DNA of 64,000 bases from Symsagittifera roscoffensis (lineage: Eukaryota; Xenacoelomorpha; Acoela; Convolutidae). Shown here one piece after another: positions 34,084 to 45,750 of the stretch; the first letter of the stretch is position 1, and each line of letters opens with the position of its first letter. Location of the stretch: contig NC_087069.1 in NCBI RefSeq assembly GCF_963678635.1, positions 16,900,660-16,964,659 on the forward strand. Direction: 5' to 3'. A program made the translations under genes and the position numbers. The notes below the pieces were generated by a model. The model was not told where the DNA came from. It saw nothing but the letters and a program-made list of their open reading frames with translations, and did no database searches.

Positions 34084-35065
34084 TGACGCGTGAGATCAGA
34101 CTCTGAGTATGGGGAGGGCAGGAAACTACTCCTTGAGGCTGACTGATAAACAAGCGACCCAACAAGACAATGAGCCGACAGCAACCTCAATTCATGGGCC
34201 AAGTTCCGAAGGCGGATCATCGCGACTGGTTTTCCAGCGCACTGCTATTAAGAACAAAAATAGATATAAACTGTTAAAATCTATAATAGTAGCCGAAAGC
34301 GCGCATACAGTGAAAATGAGCAATCGTAGCTTGCTTAATAAACCCAGAGTTGCGACCAGAAAATCGAGAACCCCGAAAAAGCTATTTCCAGCGGGACTAC
34401 CAGAAGTCCAATGCCTGCGGAACTAAAGAAGAATGTAGCCGCAAAACTTTTTTTCCTGGCATGAAAATGACGATTGCCGACAGGAAAGGGCAAAGCAACA
34501 AATCAGAAGATTCAGAAGTGGTTAGTGACGTGCAACAGCTTGCGTCAAAGCGGATCATGCAAAATTCACCAATGGCAACATTACCGCAGTGGCAATCCCC
34601 GATTAGTATTAAAGGGAAAGATACGTAACGGGCGGCTACCGAGTCAGTAGTCGCGGAACATGACAACATCGAAGCCAATACAGCGGGCAATCAGAGAAAC
34701 AAAACAAACGAGACTCAGAAAATAACATCGACCATATAACGCGAGGCACGGGCGGAGCTGATGCGATGGAGGGAGATAATGAGATGATCTTAACTACCAT
34801 AACCCAGGGAGAGGGTCGACGGATAGTCGAAAACAAAAACTCTTTTGTTTCCAACTCATTAATTGAATTTTGTTTAAAACGCACATAATCCTAAAAGCCA
34901 GTACTTAAATGTGTATTTTTTACCAAGCTCAATTCGCCATTTCAGTTCGGATCTATGATCGGGCCCCGTTTAGTTGTTTCAAAATTTTCAAACAAGTACA
35001 TTTCAATTATAAACTTATTTCATTTCATTTCATTTCGTTTCACTTATAATGCCATAATGAGGTAT
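34084..35065 (+). pseudogene. 3' internal region of gypsy element, unassigned coding remnants
   Basis: GC-richer than the flanks, with overlapping frames (34,109-34,426 and 34,350-34,628) that are basic and Ser/Lys-rich, such as RKSRTPKKLFPAGLP and EDSEVVSDVQQLAS. These look like two halves of one decayed 3' ORF. I do not recognise it. A TTTCATTTCATTTC run at 35,015 precedes the LTR instead of a purine tract. Confidence 0.4.
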
Positions 35066-35290
35066 TGTCATAATGCTAAATCAGTCATTTGAGTCTTTTT
35101 TAGGTTATTTTTTTACTCTTCTGTCAATCATTTCTCGTTATATCTGGTGCTAAACATCATTGACATGATACTGGCCTTCGGAGTGTCTGGCTTTGCGGTT
35201 GACCGCCTAAACACTATCTTTGTGATCTGGGTTACTGTTAATTTGTTTAACTAACAATTTAGTTCAAGAATCGAAATAGAATTCTCAACA
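35066..35290 (+). repeat. 3' LTR of Ty3/gypsy element
   Basis: Direct repeat of 28,479-28,683, starting TGTCATAATGC and ending TTCTCAACA. It is 20 bases longer than the 5' copy, with many substitutions, so the insertion is old. Confidence 0.7.
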
Positions 35291-35552
35291 CCAACTTAGT
35301 TTAATTGAAAATGATCACACTTATCTTTTTAGAGGTAACACCGTTAAAAAGCTTTTTGAGCAGAGAGGTCCAAAAGCAGAATAGCAGACAAATAATGACT
35401 CAAACGGGACCTTTTGCTAATTGATAAAAACAAGTTTCAGATTCACCTATAAAAATTCAACGACAGTGATTTTTCTTTTTCGCCACCTCCAAAAGTTTAA
35501 AAAAAAACATTTTGACTAATGTTCGGTTGTTATAAAAACTGACTTGCATACT

Positions 35553-35849
35553 GAGGGACGGATTTAGGATTTTCTCGAGGGAGACCCTTTTGAACATTGT
35601 TTTTGCGCCGCAGTCAAAATTTAGAAAAAACAGGCTAAAAAAGGCATTTTTTGCAAGTTTTTGGAAACTTTTAACCAACAAATCGCGCTTTTTCTGCGCG
35701 AGCTCCCCTCTCAAACTTAGTAGATATTGGCGCCTAAGGCACCTTTAGAAAATTTTTAGAGTCCGTTAGAAAAAAAATGGATATCTCAAAATAGTACAAA
35801 GGGAGACCCTTTGGGTCGGCAGGGTGTCGAATCTCTGAATCCGCTGGTG
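35553..35849 (+). mobile_element. hAT-type MITE, copy 3, with perfect 8-bp TSD
   Basis: Same family as the copy at 25,940. It begins GAGGGACGGATTTAGG and ends GAATCCGCTGGTG. The TSD TGCATACT is found at 35,545-35,552 and 35,850-35,857. The terminal bases have drifted. Confidence 0.8.
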
Positions 35850-37313
35850 TGCATACTAGTTGGGCCATAAATAATATATTTGGTGTTCCTTACGCTTCAG
35901 TGAGGTGGGGCAGAAAAGGAGAAAGAGCCTAAACTACATGTAAAATGCGTTTTATTGTAAAAGTTTCTTAAATTGAATGACGAAATTTCATGAAACTTTT
36001 CATATTGACGTAATTGTTCATTTTAGAATTTTTCATTTCTTCTTTGTTTATCAGTTTCTACAGCACTCTATTGATCGTTCTGCTTCCTTTTAGAAGTTCG
36101 AACTCATGGTGTTACTACTTTTTGGATGGTATAAAATAAAAACATCAAATTGTCTTGTGAAAAATTTAAGTTTGTCTGAAGAAAAAAACCACACTGAGCG
36201 TAAACGTTTCATCCGATCTTCAAAAGTTGAAGCAAAAAGACTGCTCGTATGGGGACAAAACTGTGAATGTTCCGTTCCGACTATGCTTTTTTCTTCATTA
36301 ATAAAAGCCCCATTTTACAAGCCAAACACCTATAAAATATGTTTAGTACAAAGGCACGTAATGTTTTATTAAAACCAAGTTCCCTGCCTGAATTCCTCGC
36401 AGGAAAAAAATATTGCGCGGTCGGTAGTCGTTACATTTTGGTCAAAATATATTTTTTAAACGTCTTAACTTGCAGAAAAAATCGCTCGTGAGAGTTTTTC
36501 TTTTTCTTCTGAGCTAAAACCATTGATAGCGTCAAGTGTTACTGAAAATGGCCAGTGAAAAAAAGTAAATCAAAAATGGCCAGTGAAAAGGTCGAACTTT
36601 GTCTGGAAGAAAAAGTCAACTGAGCACAATTATTCCGCCACTTTCTTTGAACGTCTGGACAAAAATCATAATATTGTGACCAATAAAAAGACATAATTAG
36701 ATATTTTGAGAAGCTTCATTTACGCCAGTTTTGGCGTCTCAAGTTTTGTTTACTTGTCGATGGCAGGTTCTTTAAAAGTAAGTAGATTCTTTATTAGCTA
36801 ACAAAACATTTTGCAAGAATTGGTCGTAGATCAATTATTTTCTGGGTTTTGAGCATGGAAAATACTGTGAGCTCATGGAGGGACTGTGAGTTCGAATAGA
36901 ATGTTATGAGGATATAAGAAAAAATTATGGAAACTAAAAAATATGACTTAATCGAAAGAGTAATTAAACGTTATAAACAGCAACTAACTAAACGGCGAAC
37001 TAAATCAGTTTAGAACATAATTGTGGATTGAACCCATTAAAAATTGATTTTATGTGGCTAGAAAAACCACAAAAATAGAAAACTCATAGAAAACTTTCTC
37101 GATTTTAAATATCGATTTCAACCGATTAACAAGGATCATTTTGACAAAAAAATGTTTTAAAAATTATTCCGTTTATGATAGACTAAAATCACTTTTTTTA
37201 TGTAATTTTGTAGAAACAGAATAAAAATTTACCATTTAATTGATTAAAATCCATGGGCCGAGTGTGCGGGTGAGAACGTGAAATTTATCTGGAGTATGAA
37301 AAACACCTTGAGA

Positions 37314-37506
37314 CAGGTGCGGATGTAGGACTCTTCCCAAAGAATGGGGCTTTTAAGTAAAATTTTTGAGAGGCTTTTAAGAAAAATTTTAGGTCCAGTC
37401 AGGTAAAAATGGATGTCCTAAAAACGTACCAAAGGAGGACCGTTTGGGTTGTCAAGGGGGCGATTCTTTGAATAAAGGTGAAACGCCCCTCAAAAATCCG
37501 CTACTG
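37314..37506 (+). mobile_element. hAT-type MITE, internally deleted copy 4
   Basis: It begins CAGGTGCGGATGTAGG and ends AAAATCCGCTACTG. It is about half the length of the other copies. The flanking octamers share only part of their sequence. Confidence 0.6.
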
Positions 37507-38147
37507 CCTGAGTAGAAAGCTTTCGTCACTTTCTTTGTAAATGCTTCGAGTCTTCAATATCAAAAACATTGGGGTTCAAAGGTAATAATCTATTCTGATC
37601 TTACAGCAACTTTTTTTCTTCTCTTTTTTGTGAAAATTTTTTCTTGAGAATAGCACATAAACAATAGCCAACACTTTAGAGCTACGTTTTTCGTGATGAA
37701 ATCACATGTTTACGAAAGACATATTTTACACTTCGTGCGCTATTTAAAACACCCACTGTTGCTATGGCCATAGTCATGCCGTTTTAATTTTGTATATAAA
37801 ATACATAATATGTATTCATAAATAGTACGCTATTTTTTTTACAGCAGATAGTTTCATGTAGTCAATCTAAACTTCATTACTTTTCTTGTGCTTCTAAAAC
37901 ACATTGGTAGAATCTGATTTGCAAAAATAGTAAATCATTAACAAAAAGCACGTGAAGCTAATGATAAATTTATGCAATATAATCTATCACCGCTTATTTG
38001 TTCCGGTAACAGAAAAATTACTGCTCAGCGCTGAATTCAAATCAACACACCTTGTGTCTCTAATTTAATCTGTTCATGTAATATTCTGATCGTTTCGACT
38101 GAGTTTGCCAACTTTTGTTTCCTGGTGTGGGTCAAAATCTCAGAAAC

Positions 38148-38372
38148 ATGAGCAAAGTCAACAGGCCTGATTGTAGTATATGCCTCGAACCGCTAGAAAA
38201 CCCGAAAAGTCTCTATTGTGGACACTCATATTGTTCAACACCGAGGACGTGTTTAAAACAAGTGCTGTCTAACACACCTAGACGCTGTGCTAGGTGCAGA
38301 AAGCCGATAGACGAAACCATACGCAACGAAGCTGACCTATCGGTGAATTTCGACTTGGAGTCTGCTTTTGAG
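38148..38372 (+). CDS. TRIM-like gene, RING-finger exon
   Basis: First coding exon, 75 codons, ending at a consensus donor (GAG/GTAAGA) in phase 0. Ring ligands in order: C9, C12, C24, H26, C29, C35, C47, C50 (PDCSICLEPL, LYCGHSYC, RRCARCRKP). The C3HC4 set is complete, though C29 and C35 are five residues apart instead of the usual two. RING domains of this type are E3 ubiquitin ligases. An AG lies four bases upstream of the ATG (tctcag/AAAC-ATG). The next matching phase-0 exon is the B-box exon at 62,365, which would make a 24-kb intron. The linkage is inferred from phase, strand and the RING/B-box order of TRIM proteins. Confidence 0.8.
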
Positions 38373-39500
38373 GTAAGACATTTATACAGTTTTCGCCATT
38401 CCTGCAAAATATCCAAAAAATCGCGGCATTTTCGCAGATCCCCCCCCCCCCCCCCCAAAAAAAAAAACATTTAGGTGACTTCAGAAAACAGAGGGGAAAA
38501 AAGTGCAGTTTTGTGGTTGTTTTTGAGATCATGTTTAGGCCTTATGGTGTTGGACCAGCAAATATGTTGATTCAAACAGCAGCACAGAAAAACACAGATA
38601 AACTGTTCTTTTTGCTTTTTTCATCTCTAAAGAGTTTCGCGAAAAGAATTTCGATAGTAAGTTATCTTTCCAAATGTCTATTGGATCCTTTTTATGCCCA
38701 GTTTCAGGCAAGATTTGAGCTGGATTTTAGACAGATACTCCAAGCATAAAATAGAGGTGTTCGGGCGTTTTTTAGCCATTTTTGCCATTTTAGCTCGAAA
38801 CGCTTTTTCTGTTTAACCTTTTGAGTGTTTTTGGGCGTTTTTTTTATATCCAATGGGCTGTTTCTCAAATATATAAACCGATTAAATCTTGTGTCAAACG
38901 CTGATTATAATATGACAAAAAGCTTTAAAATCTGGCTTGAAACTGAGCGTTCAATGATTCAAACAGAAATTAGGAAAAAGAAATTCGGTCAAATTGTTTC
39001 TCACAAAACTGTAAGCAGCTGCAAATTGCAAAAATAGTAGAAAAAAAACTGAGGTTTTTGTGATGCGCAGAGAACCTGTCAAATATCATCCAGCCTGTTT
39101 CAAACGAGTGTGTTTCTTTAATTGCCACTATTTGCAATCAGGGTTTTTTTGCACTTGTTACCACTAATTCAGCCAAAAACGGCTAGGATGCGGAAAAGTT
39201 CTGACCTCTAGCTGAGAAACTCAATAATTTTGTTAGCCATAATTATTACGGCTTCTCACTCAAAGTTGTCACGGCGTCAACGGACTTTACAACCATTTTT
39301 TTAAATATTTCAGATGATAATACAAAAACGGAGGAAAAAATCGTATTTTCAAGAAGTTTGTTCTTTCGAGAAAAATTAACGGAGCATTCTGATAAAACAT
39401 TATAAGGAACTTAATTTAAGTCAACTCATAATTGCTTTTCCTTACCAATCCAACTTGAATTAAAACGTGATAAAGTATTACATTTATAAAGTAATTAAAT
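38373..39500 (+). other. 5' part of the TRIM-like intron
   Basis: AT-rich intron sequence without a recognisable gene. Short open frames at 38,513 and 38,825 have no coding signature I can support. Confidence 0.5.
38440..38467 (+). repeat. C17-A11 homopolymer junction
   Basis: A run of C (38,440-38,456) followed by A (38,457-38,467), the complement pattern of the T18-G11 run at 27,031-27,059. Prone to sequencing error. Confidence 0.8.
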
Positions 39501-39559
39501 TTAAAAAATGAATCTTCAAATGAGAAATGTCAAAATTATTCGAATTTCCAAATGTTCAT

Positions 39560-39890
39560 TTCAAATCTGCTATTTCCTAATTCAGTTTGTTCTTGTTTTC
39601 TGGAGACACTTTTTACCAATGTTTTTCGTTAGTTTTTTCTGTTGGTGGTATTCTCTAATGGGTTTGTTGTTTTTGCCAATTTTCGCTGTTACTTTTTGTT
39701 GCCCAAAGATAGGTTTGCAAACACAACATTTCATTTTCCACTGCATAGAGATAGTTTCTTTTGCAATCAAAGTGTAAAATATCTGGTGTGAAAAAAGGTG
39801 TGATAAGTAAGCTCATTGTAATGCGCTCTGTCGGTGTACGACTTGTACTCGGGATGTACATGCAATTTTACGAATTTCTTTCTAAACTTC
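39560..39890 (-). repeat. Repeated segment, BEL/Pao 3' end candidate
   Basis: 39,560-39,790 and 39,795-39,890 recur in the same order at 41,590-41,830 and 42,187-42,285 (gtgtgataagtaagctcat, gtacgacttgtactcggg), there separated by about 350 bp of other sequence. It follows the integrase remnant of the minus-strand BEL element, so it may be that element's 3' end or LTR. Confidence 0.45.
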
Positions 39891-40655
39891 TTCTCCAGGA
39901 AAGTATTTAGGACGCATAATTCAGTGTCCCATGATTCTCATGGAAGAATTGACACAACTAGTTTTTTCTGTTTTGGGCATTGAGTCAGTAAAGATCTTTA
40001 AATTACGGGAAACTTCGCCGGCTCGTTTTGCATTAACTTTTACATTGAAGGGTCCAAAGTAGTCCACTCCGGTGTTCTTAAATGGTCTACTGAAGTCCAT
40101 GCTACTTTCGGGTAGATCCGCCATCATAGGGTGCTCATTGTTCTGAGCAGTTCTTCGACCAGAAACACAAATCGCTTTTTCTGTTCTTAGCAGGTTTCTT
40201 AACCAATTCAGTAGTTTTCGTCAAACATGTTTCTGAATTGTTTAATTACCACGGAATGTTTTTCAAAGTGTTCGTTTCTCAGCAGAATCCCTGTGACATG
40301 ATGCTTGTGATCCAATATTATTTGAAGCTTTTGTGCGAATGTCAAATTTTTTTGATTTCACTAGCCCGCATCTTGGTCGTAGTAGTCGATGAACATTTAG
40401 GAATGGGTTCAATTTTTGAAGATGAGTTTGTTGAAAGTCTCTTGTTGAACTGATCTGAAGATTGTTTTGTTGCTTTCATCTTTTCTTCAGCTGTGATGCT
40501 CAAATTCTTCGTTTTGTCTTTTTTTTGCCCTTTTGCAATAAGCAATTGTACTTTCAAATCTTTTGAAATTGCTAAAGCTATTTGAGACGACCAAAGGTTC
40601 ATTGATTGTAACTTTGTTCTACGTTTTTTTGACGACTTCTTCTAAATTGCACATC
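39891..40655 (-). pseudogene. BEL/Pao integrase part, minus strand
   Basis: The minus-strand frame around 40,127-39,921 reads MMADLPESSMDFSRPF then TGVDYFGPFNVKVNAKRAG, the characteristic BEL/Pao integrase entry (P-Ma-LP ... PF--GvDYFGP). Just upstream, RRTAQNNEHP fits the region after the CxxC zinc site. Further upstream (40,602-40,342) a Lys/Gln-rich linker reads MNLWSSQIALAISKDLKVQ. The element is cut at 40,655 by the big inverted-repeat element, and its RT/RNase H half continues at 52,217. Confidence 0.75.
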
Positions 40656-41590
40656 AGTAGTATAGTAAAAGCGGCTAGGAAAATGACCAGTTTTAACCAC
40701 CCCTATTTTTCGTTGTGCCGTTGCACTGACCACTTTTAACCCCCAAAGGGGTTGAAACTCCTATTTTTTCGGGCACACACATTTTAGGTGGTTAAATTTG
40801 CTAATTTTTTAGCCACTTTATGGAAACTGGAATAGAATAAAGTTTTGCATGTTTTCCCTTCCAAAATTTGGGGGTATTGGCTTGTTTACATGTAAAACGA
40901 CATTATATATCTAGTATATGCAACCAATTGAACCTAATGCAACCAAACTATATGTTGTATAGGAAAGCACAAGATTTTGGCAGCGTAGGTTAATTGATGG
41001 CTGGGGTGAACGATTTCCTTCAAAAAAGCATGTTTTATTGCTGAATCACGAAGAAAAGAAAATTCGTCACTTCTTTGTAGGCAAAATAAAATAATCAACT
41101 TGACCGAAATGAAAATTATTTTAAGCCAAATGAAGATGAAACACAAAGAAAAATTACGAAACACTGAAAACTCTAAAATAAAGAAATTTGAAACTTTCGA
41201 GATTTCCATTTTCCGTATCTACAGTAGACTGAAAAAACGTCTAAAATATATAACAAAAGCTTTGATTTTATAGAAAGGTTGAAAGAGCTAATAAGTTGAA
41301 GTGGCTAAAGATCTTGAAAAATGAGAACACTGATAACAGCCAAAAAGGCCCATTAATTTTGCTGCAGCTATTTCTAAGACTTGCATTTACCACTTTTTCA
41401 TAATAAAAAGGAAACAATTTTTGAGGCTTCTAGATAACGTTAAATACTTTATATTAACTTTATTGTGCTAACAGAGTTTTTGAAAACATCAAAACGGACC
41501 TAAATAATGGGGGACAACAGATATTTTTGTGTCAATCTATACCACAAAACAGAGTGACCATCGAATAAAGCAGTTGTAAACTTATATCCT
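40656..41590 (+). repeat. Terminal unit of the big inverted-repeat element, copy A
   Basis: Matches 42,340-43,080 directly (ttgaaactcctattttttcg, cacaagattttggcagcgta) and 51,240-52,216 inverted. The inner boundary is set by the repeated BEL-like segment. Confidence 0.75.
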
Positions 41591-42335
41591 GTTATTTCAA
41601 ATCTGTTATTTCTTAGTTTAGCTTGTTCTTGTTTTCTGCAACTTCTCTGGAGATACTTTTTACAAATGTTTCCTGTTTTTTTTTCTGTTGGTGGTATTCT
41701 CTAATGGGTTTGTTGATTTTGCCAAGTTTCGCTGTCACTTTTTGTTGCCCAAAGATAGGTTTGCAATCACAACAATTCATTTTGCTCTGCATAGAGATAG
41801 TTTCTTTTGCAATCAAATTTTAAAATACCTGCTCAATTAGTAACTCAAATTAGAAATGCTAGCAATTTACAATCTAATCAATTGGTTGGGTAATTGCCTA
41901 AGGGTAAACAGAATAAAGGTTTTGACTTTCAAATAGGAAACTAAAAAGAAAACATGAACCAAATCATTGGGTAATGCAATCGCTAATAGAGGCGTTTATA
42001 GTCGGCCCTATTTTGGCATCATTATGAATTATTAGAATATTTGAAAAATGAAATAATTATTCACCACAAAATTCGTGCCGAAAACAATGAAATGTTTAAA
42101 TCTTTAATCTTAAATGTCACCGGATGAAAATATCAGCAAGGTATTGAAAGAAGTAATGATATTTTTCTAGTAAGATTTTCAAAATTGTGTGATAAGTAAG
42201 CTCATTGTAACACTTTCTGTTTAAGTACGACTTGTACTCGGGATGTACGTGCAATTTCACGAATTTCTTTCTTTATGGAATCGGGAATGTAATTAAGTTT
42301 TGGTTGGTCCTTGTTTTCCCTTCTAAAGTTTGGGG
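41590..42335 (+). repeat. Second copy of the BEL-flank segment inside the left arm
   Basis: Direct copy of pieces of 39,560-39,890. It lies between terminal-unit copies A and B, as if a second copy of the element, with its flank, had inserted or been duplicated. Confidence 0.6.
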
Positions 42336-42339
42336 AGTT

Positions 42340-43330
42340 TCAACCACCCCTATTTTTCGTTGTGCCGTTGCATTGACCACTTTTAACCCCCAAAGGGGTT
42401 GAAACTCCTATTTTTTCGGGCACACACGTTTTAAGTGGTTAAATTTGCTAATTTTCTAGCCACTTTATGGAAACGGGAATAGAATAAAGTTTTGCATGTT
42501 TTCCCTTCCAAAATTTGGGGGTATTGGCTTGTTTACATGTAAAAAAACATTATATACCTATTATATGCAACCAATTGAACCTAATGCAACCAAACTATAT
42601 CGCGCATAGGAAAGCACAAGATTTTGGCAGCGTAGCTTAACTGTTTGCTGCGATGAACGATTTCCTTCAAAAACGCATGCTTTATGCTGAATCTCGAAGA
42701 AAGGAAAATTCGTCAAGTGCGGCGGCCGCCACTTCTACTTAGGCAAATTTTAATGGTCAGTTTGACCGAAATATTAATGAAAAATTACTTTAATCAACAT
42801 GAAGATAAAAAACAAAAAAAAACTACGAAACACTGAAAACTCTAAAATAATGAAATTGGCTTGAAAGTTTCGTAATTTCCATTTTCCGTGTCTACAGGAG
42901 ACCGAAAAAACGTCTAAAATCTATAACAAAATCTTTGATTACACAGAAAGGTTGAAAGAGCTAATAAGTTGAAGTGGCTTAAGATCTTGAAAAACGAAAA
43001 CACAGAACGGACCTAAATACTGCGGGAAAACAGATATTTGTGTGACCATCGAATAAAGCAGTTGAAAATTTAATTGCGACTTTTAAGAAAAGCAGTTATT
43101 CAAATTAGAGTAAATTCAATCGGGAAACACTGAACACAAACTGAGACAAGTTATGGATACAATTTCAAAACGTGATATGAATTCGGGGTTATGTTTTGAG
43201 TATCCGTTTTGTTTTTGCTTTTCCACCAAAAAATATGCAATTAAATCACTTTTAACTTGATATTTGATAACTTGATCTGGTCAATTATTCTCAGTATCTT
43301 GTAAATTGTAAATAAATTTAAATTAGTTTT
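42340..43330 (+). repeat. Terminal unit of the big inverted-repeat element, copy B
   Basis: It starts at tcaaccacccctatttttcg and runs through gaaagcacaagattttgg to the 43,140-43,330 block, which pairs inverted with 51,040-51,200. It lacks the outermost bases of copy A. Confidence 0.7.
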
Positions 43331-43339
43331 AGCTACAGC

Positions 43340-45129
43340 TTTCTTTTCAAAAATTTGAAGAGCTGTCAGTTATTATCAATGATTAAGCCTCTGTTCAACA
43401 AATTAAATTTTGTGTATTTTAGTATAAATCTGATCTTTTGAATGTTTCCATGATTACGCTATTGCCTCTAAAAATACGGTGGCTTTTATAGCAAAATATT
43501 TGATTACTTATCTACAACTAATTGTGTTATTAGGAGGTCAGCCTTTCTTTCAATATATGTTTGAGGTGATCCAAGCTTTCACATTCACGTTTTGATCACT
43601 AGCTGGATCAAAAAAGTTAGCATCATGATAATTCTTCTCATTTTGGCATCGATGTTTGTCTTCTCCATTAACAAGACTTGTCTTCGAAAAACCGTTAGTT
43701 GTTTGAACTTGTAAGATAAAAAGTCCAGCTTTATAATCAATACTCTATCTGAATCTTCGAATTCCGTCAGGATGATAGCTGTTTCACAAAAAACAATGAT
43801 TTCACACCAAATTGGCTACAGCAGTTTCCGAAATGTTGTAATTGCCAATTTGTATTTTCAATGCATTTCGATAAACGTCAATTACGTTGTGTTGTTTTAA
43901 GCTAGAACGACTAACAAAGACATGTTTAGTTTGCTAATATAAAAATTGTTATACGGTTTTACTTTGAGGAATTAAGATTTGGAGCCTCAATGAAGAAAGA
44001 CCTGCTATTTATTTCACAGACAAAAGGCGTAAGAATTTTGAGCTATTTCATAAAAGTTCTATTGACTGGATAAATCTTGAATTTGAAAAAGTGGTAATGA
44101 CTGTTTATTAGATTACACAGTTGCTTAACTTCTGTGGGCATATAAATTTGATTGAATATTATGATTTTTCAAACAAAAACCACTGAAAATTTGTGATTTC
44201 TAAAGGTTGATCAATCATCCCCCAAATATATAGTACCTGTCAATTAAACATTGCTCGCTTAAGGTCTTCAGCTCTACCAGCCGCATGTCATTTTCTACCA
44301 TTCTTCTATCGATCGTGTTCGTCTGCACGGTCCATGATTTTCTTCAATAAACTGTAATTTTTTTCTAATAATTTGGTTATCGCAGTTTTTATCTCTATGA
44401 GCAACAGTTCATCAAACACTTTGGACTTCATGCTCTCTCCAATTTGACTTGTTGTTTGCTGCTTCGATCGACAAATTTTTGTAAAAATTTTGGAAACTGA
44501 TCTTTTCCGTTACAATTTTAAAACATTTTTCATAATCATCGACAGCAGATAAATTGAAAATAAAACCAATGCTGCATATGTCATTTTTTCAAGATGATTT
44601 GTTCATAATAAAGATACCTGGAAGATCAAGTATTTCGGGGAAAATTTTTAAAAGAAGTTTATCGAATTGATTTTCAAATAAGGAAAATGAAAATTTTTTT
44701 TTATAGTATGTGGTTGAATATTCTAGAATATTCGGGAAACTTCAGAAGAAAGATAAGAAAGACTTGAATTGAGTTACATATATACTTTTATATAAAAAAA
44801 TAAAAGAGGATTACAACTATACTCAAACATACATACACCCACGAAACATATAAAGCTGCATACTTTTATAAACATACAAACATAAAAACATTTTCATAAG
44901 TTGCAAACTTAAAAGAGTACTTACAGTTTATAGTCAAGCGTTTTTTTTACATACATAATTTTATTCTTAAACATTTAATTTTTTACATGAGGTTGTTCAT
45001 ACAGACTTACATAAAAAACAATTACATACACACTTACTGAATACAAATATATTTACATGTATGCATAAGCACAAACTTACATGAACACATACAAACATAC
45101 ATGCCTATATAGATACGTACATACGTAGT

Positions 45130-45169
<40 letters not shown>

Positions 45170-45750
45170 AATATATAGTTACTTTGAGATATTCATACAA
45201 ACATACATACAAAATTACAAACTGATATGAAAAAAGACTTCCATACATACAAACATTCAAAAATCAAGTCTTATTTAAAAGCATGAATACAAAAAAAAAC
45301 ATAGTTTTATACTTAGGAAGAATGCAAACAAACTATCATAGATACAAAAGTTTTAAAAACTTGCTTACATACTTTTAAACCTGCAGTCAACGATACGAAA
45401 AGTTTTGCTTACACACATGCAAAGATTGTTCTTAATTATTCTGCTGACCTTTAAAAAACAACCACATGTAAACACACAAACCAACTTAATTTCACTTCAC
45501 AGTTTCAAAACAATTGTATACACTCATTCAGACAAAAAGAATCACCCATTACAGACTGTCATTCAAACGTCTTTACATACAATCTTAAAAACGCGCCTTT
45601 CATACTTATATAGGAATATGCATAAGTACTTGCCTACAAACAGACATGGATCGTACTTTACAAGCATGCAACTACTCATGTGTATACACTTTCCGTTTAA
45701 ACAGAGATAAAACTTCGATAATAAAATTGTACAATTTACAAACAAGCTAA
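43340..45750 (+). other. Left-arm insertion without inverted partner, simple-sequence rich
   Basis: No coding frame supported. 44,760-45,750 is dominated by CATA/TACA-type cryptic simple repeats, with a pure (TA)n tract at about 45,131-45,166. Confidence 0.6.

Larger units (their letters stand above)
28479..35290 (+). mobile_element. Ty3/gypsy element with LTRs, decayed and internally rearranged
   Basis: Bounded by about 0.2-kb direct repeats (28,479-28,683 and 35,066-35,290), which start TGTCATA and end CAACA. The left one is followed directly by a tRNA-type primer binding site. Between them, in order: gag start, RT palm/thumb/connection fragment, integrase linker fragment, then a second gag start, full gag, protease, RT fingers, RNase H, linker and integrase. 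Gene pieces thus occur twice, with the first set truncated. Stops and frameshifts are frequent. No target-site duplication was found. Confidence 0.75.
35291..38147. other. Intergenic stretch with MITE copies, no gene supported
   Basis: Contains the hAT MITEs at 35,553 and 37,314 and a family R fragment near 36,237. Otherwise AT-rich with no coding signature. Confidence 0.55.

Noticed and set aside
39508-39777. 89-codon plus-strand hydrophobic frame repeated at 41,623
   Set aside because: The repetition comes from a duplicated BEL-flank segment, so conservation of the frame is explained by DNA duplication, not by coding.
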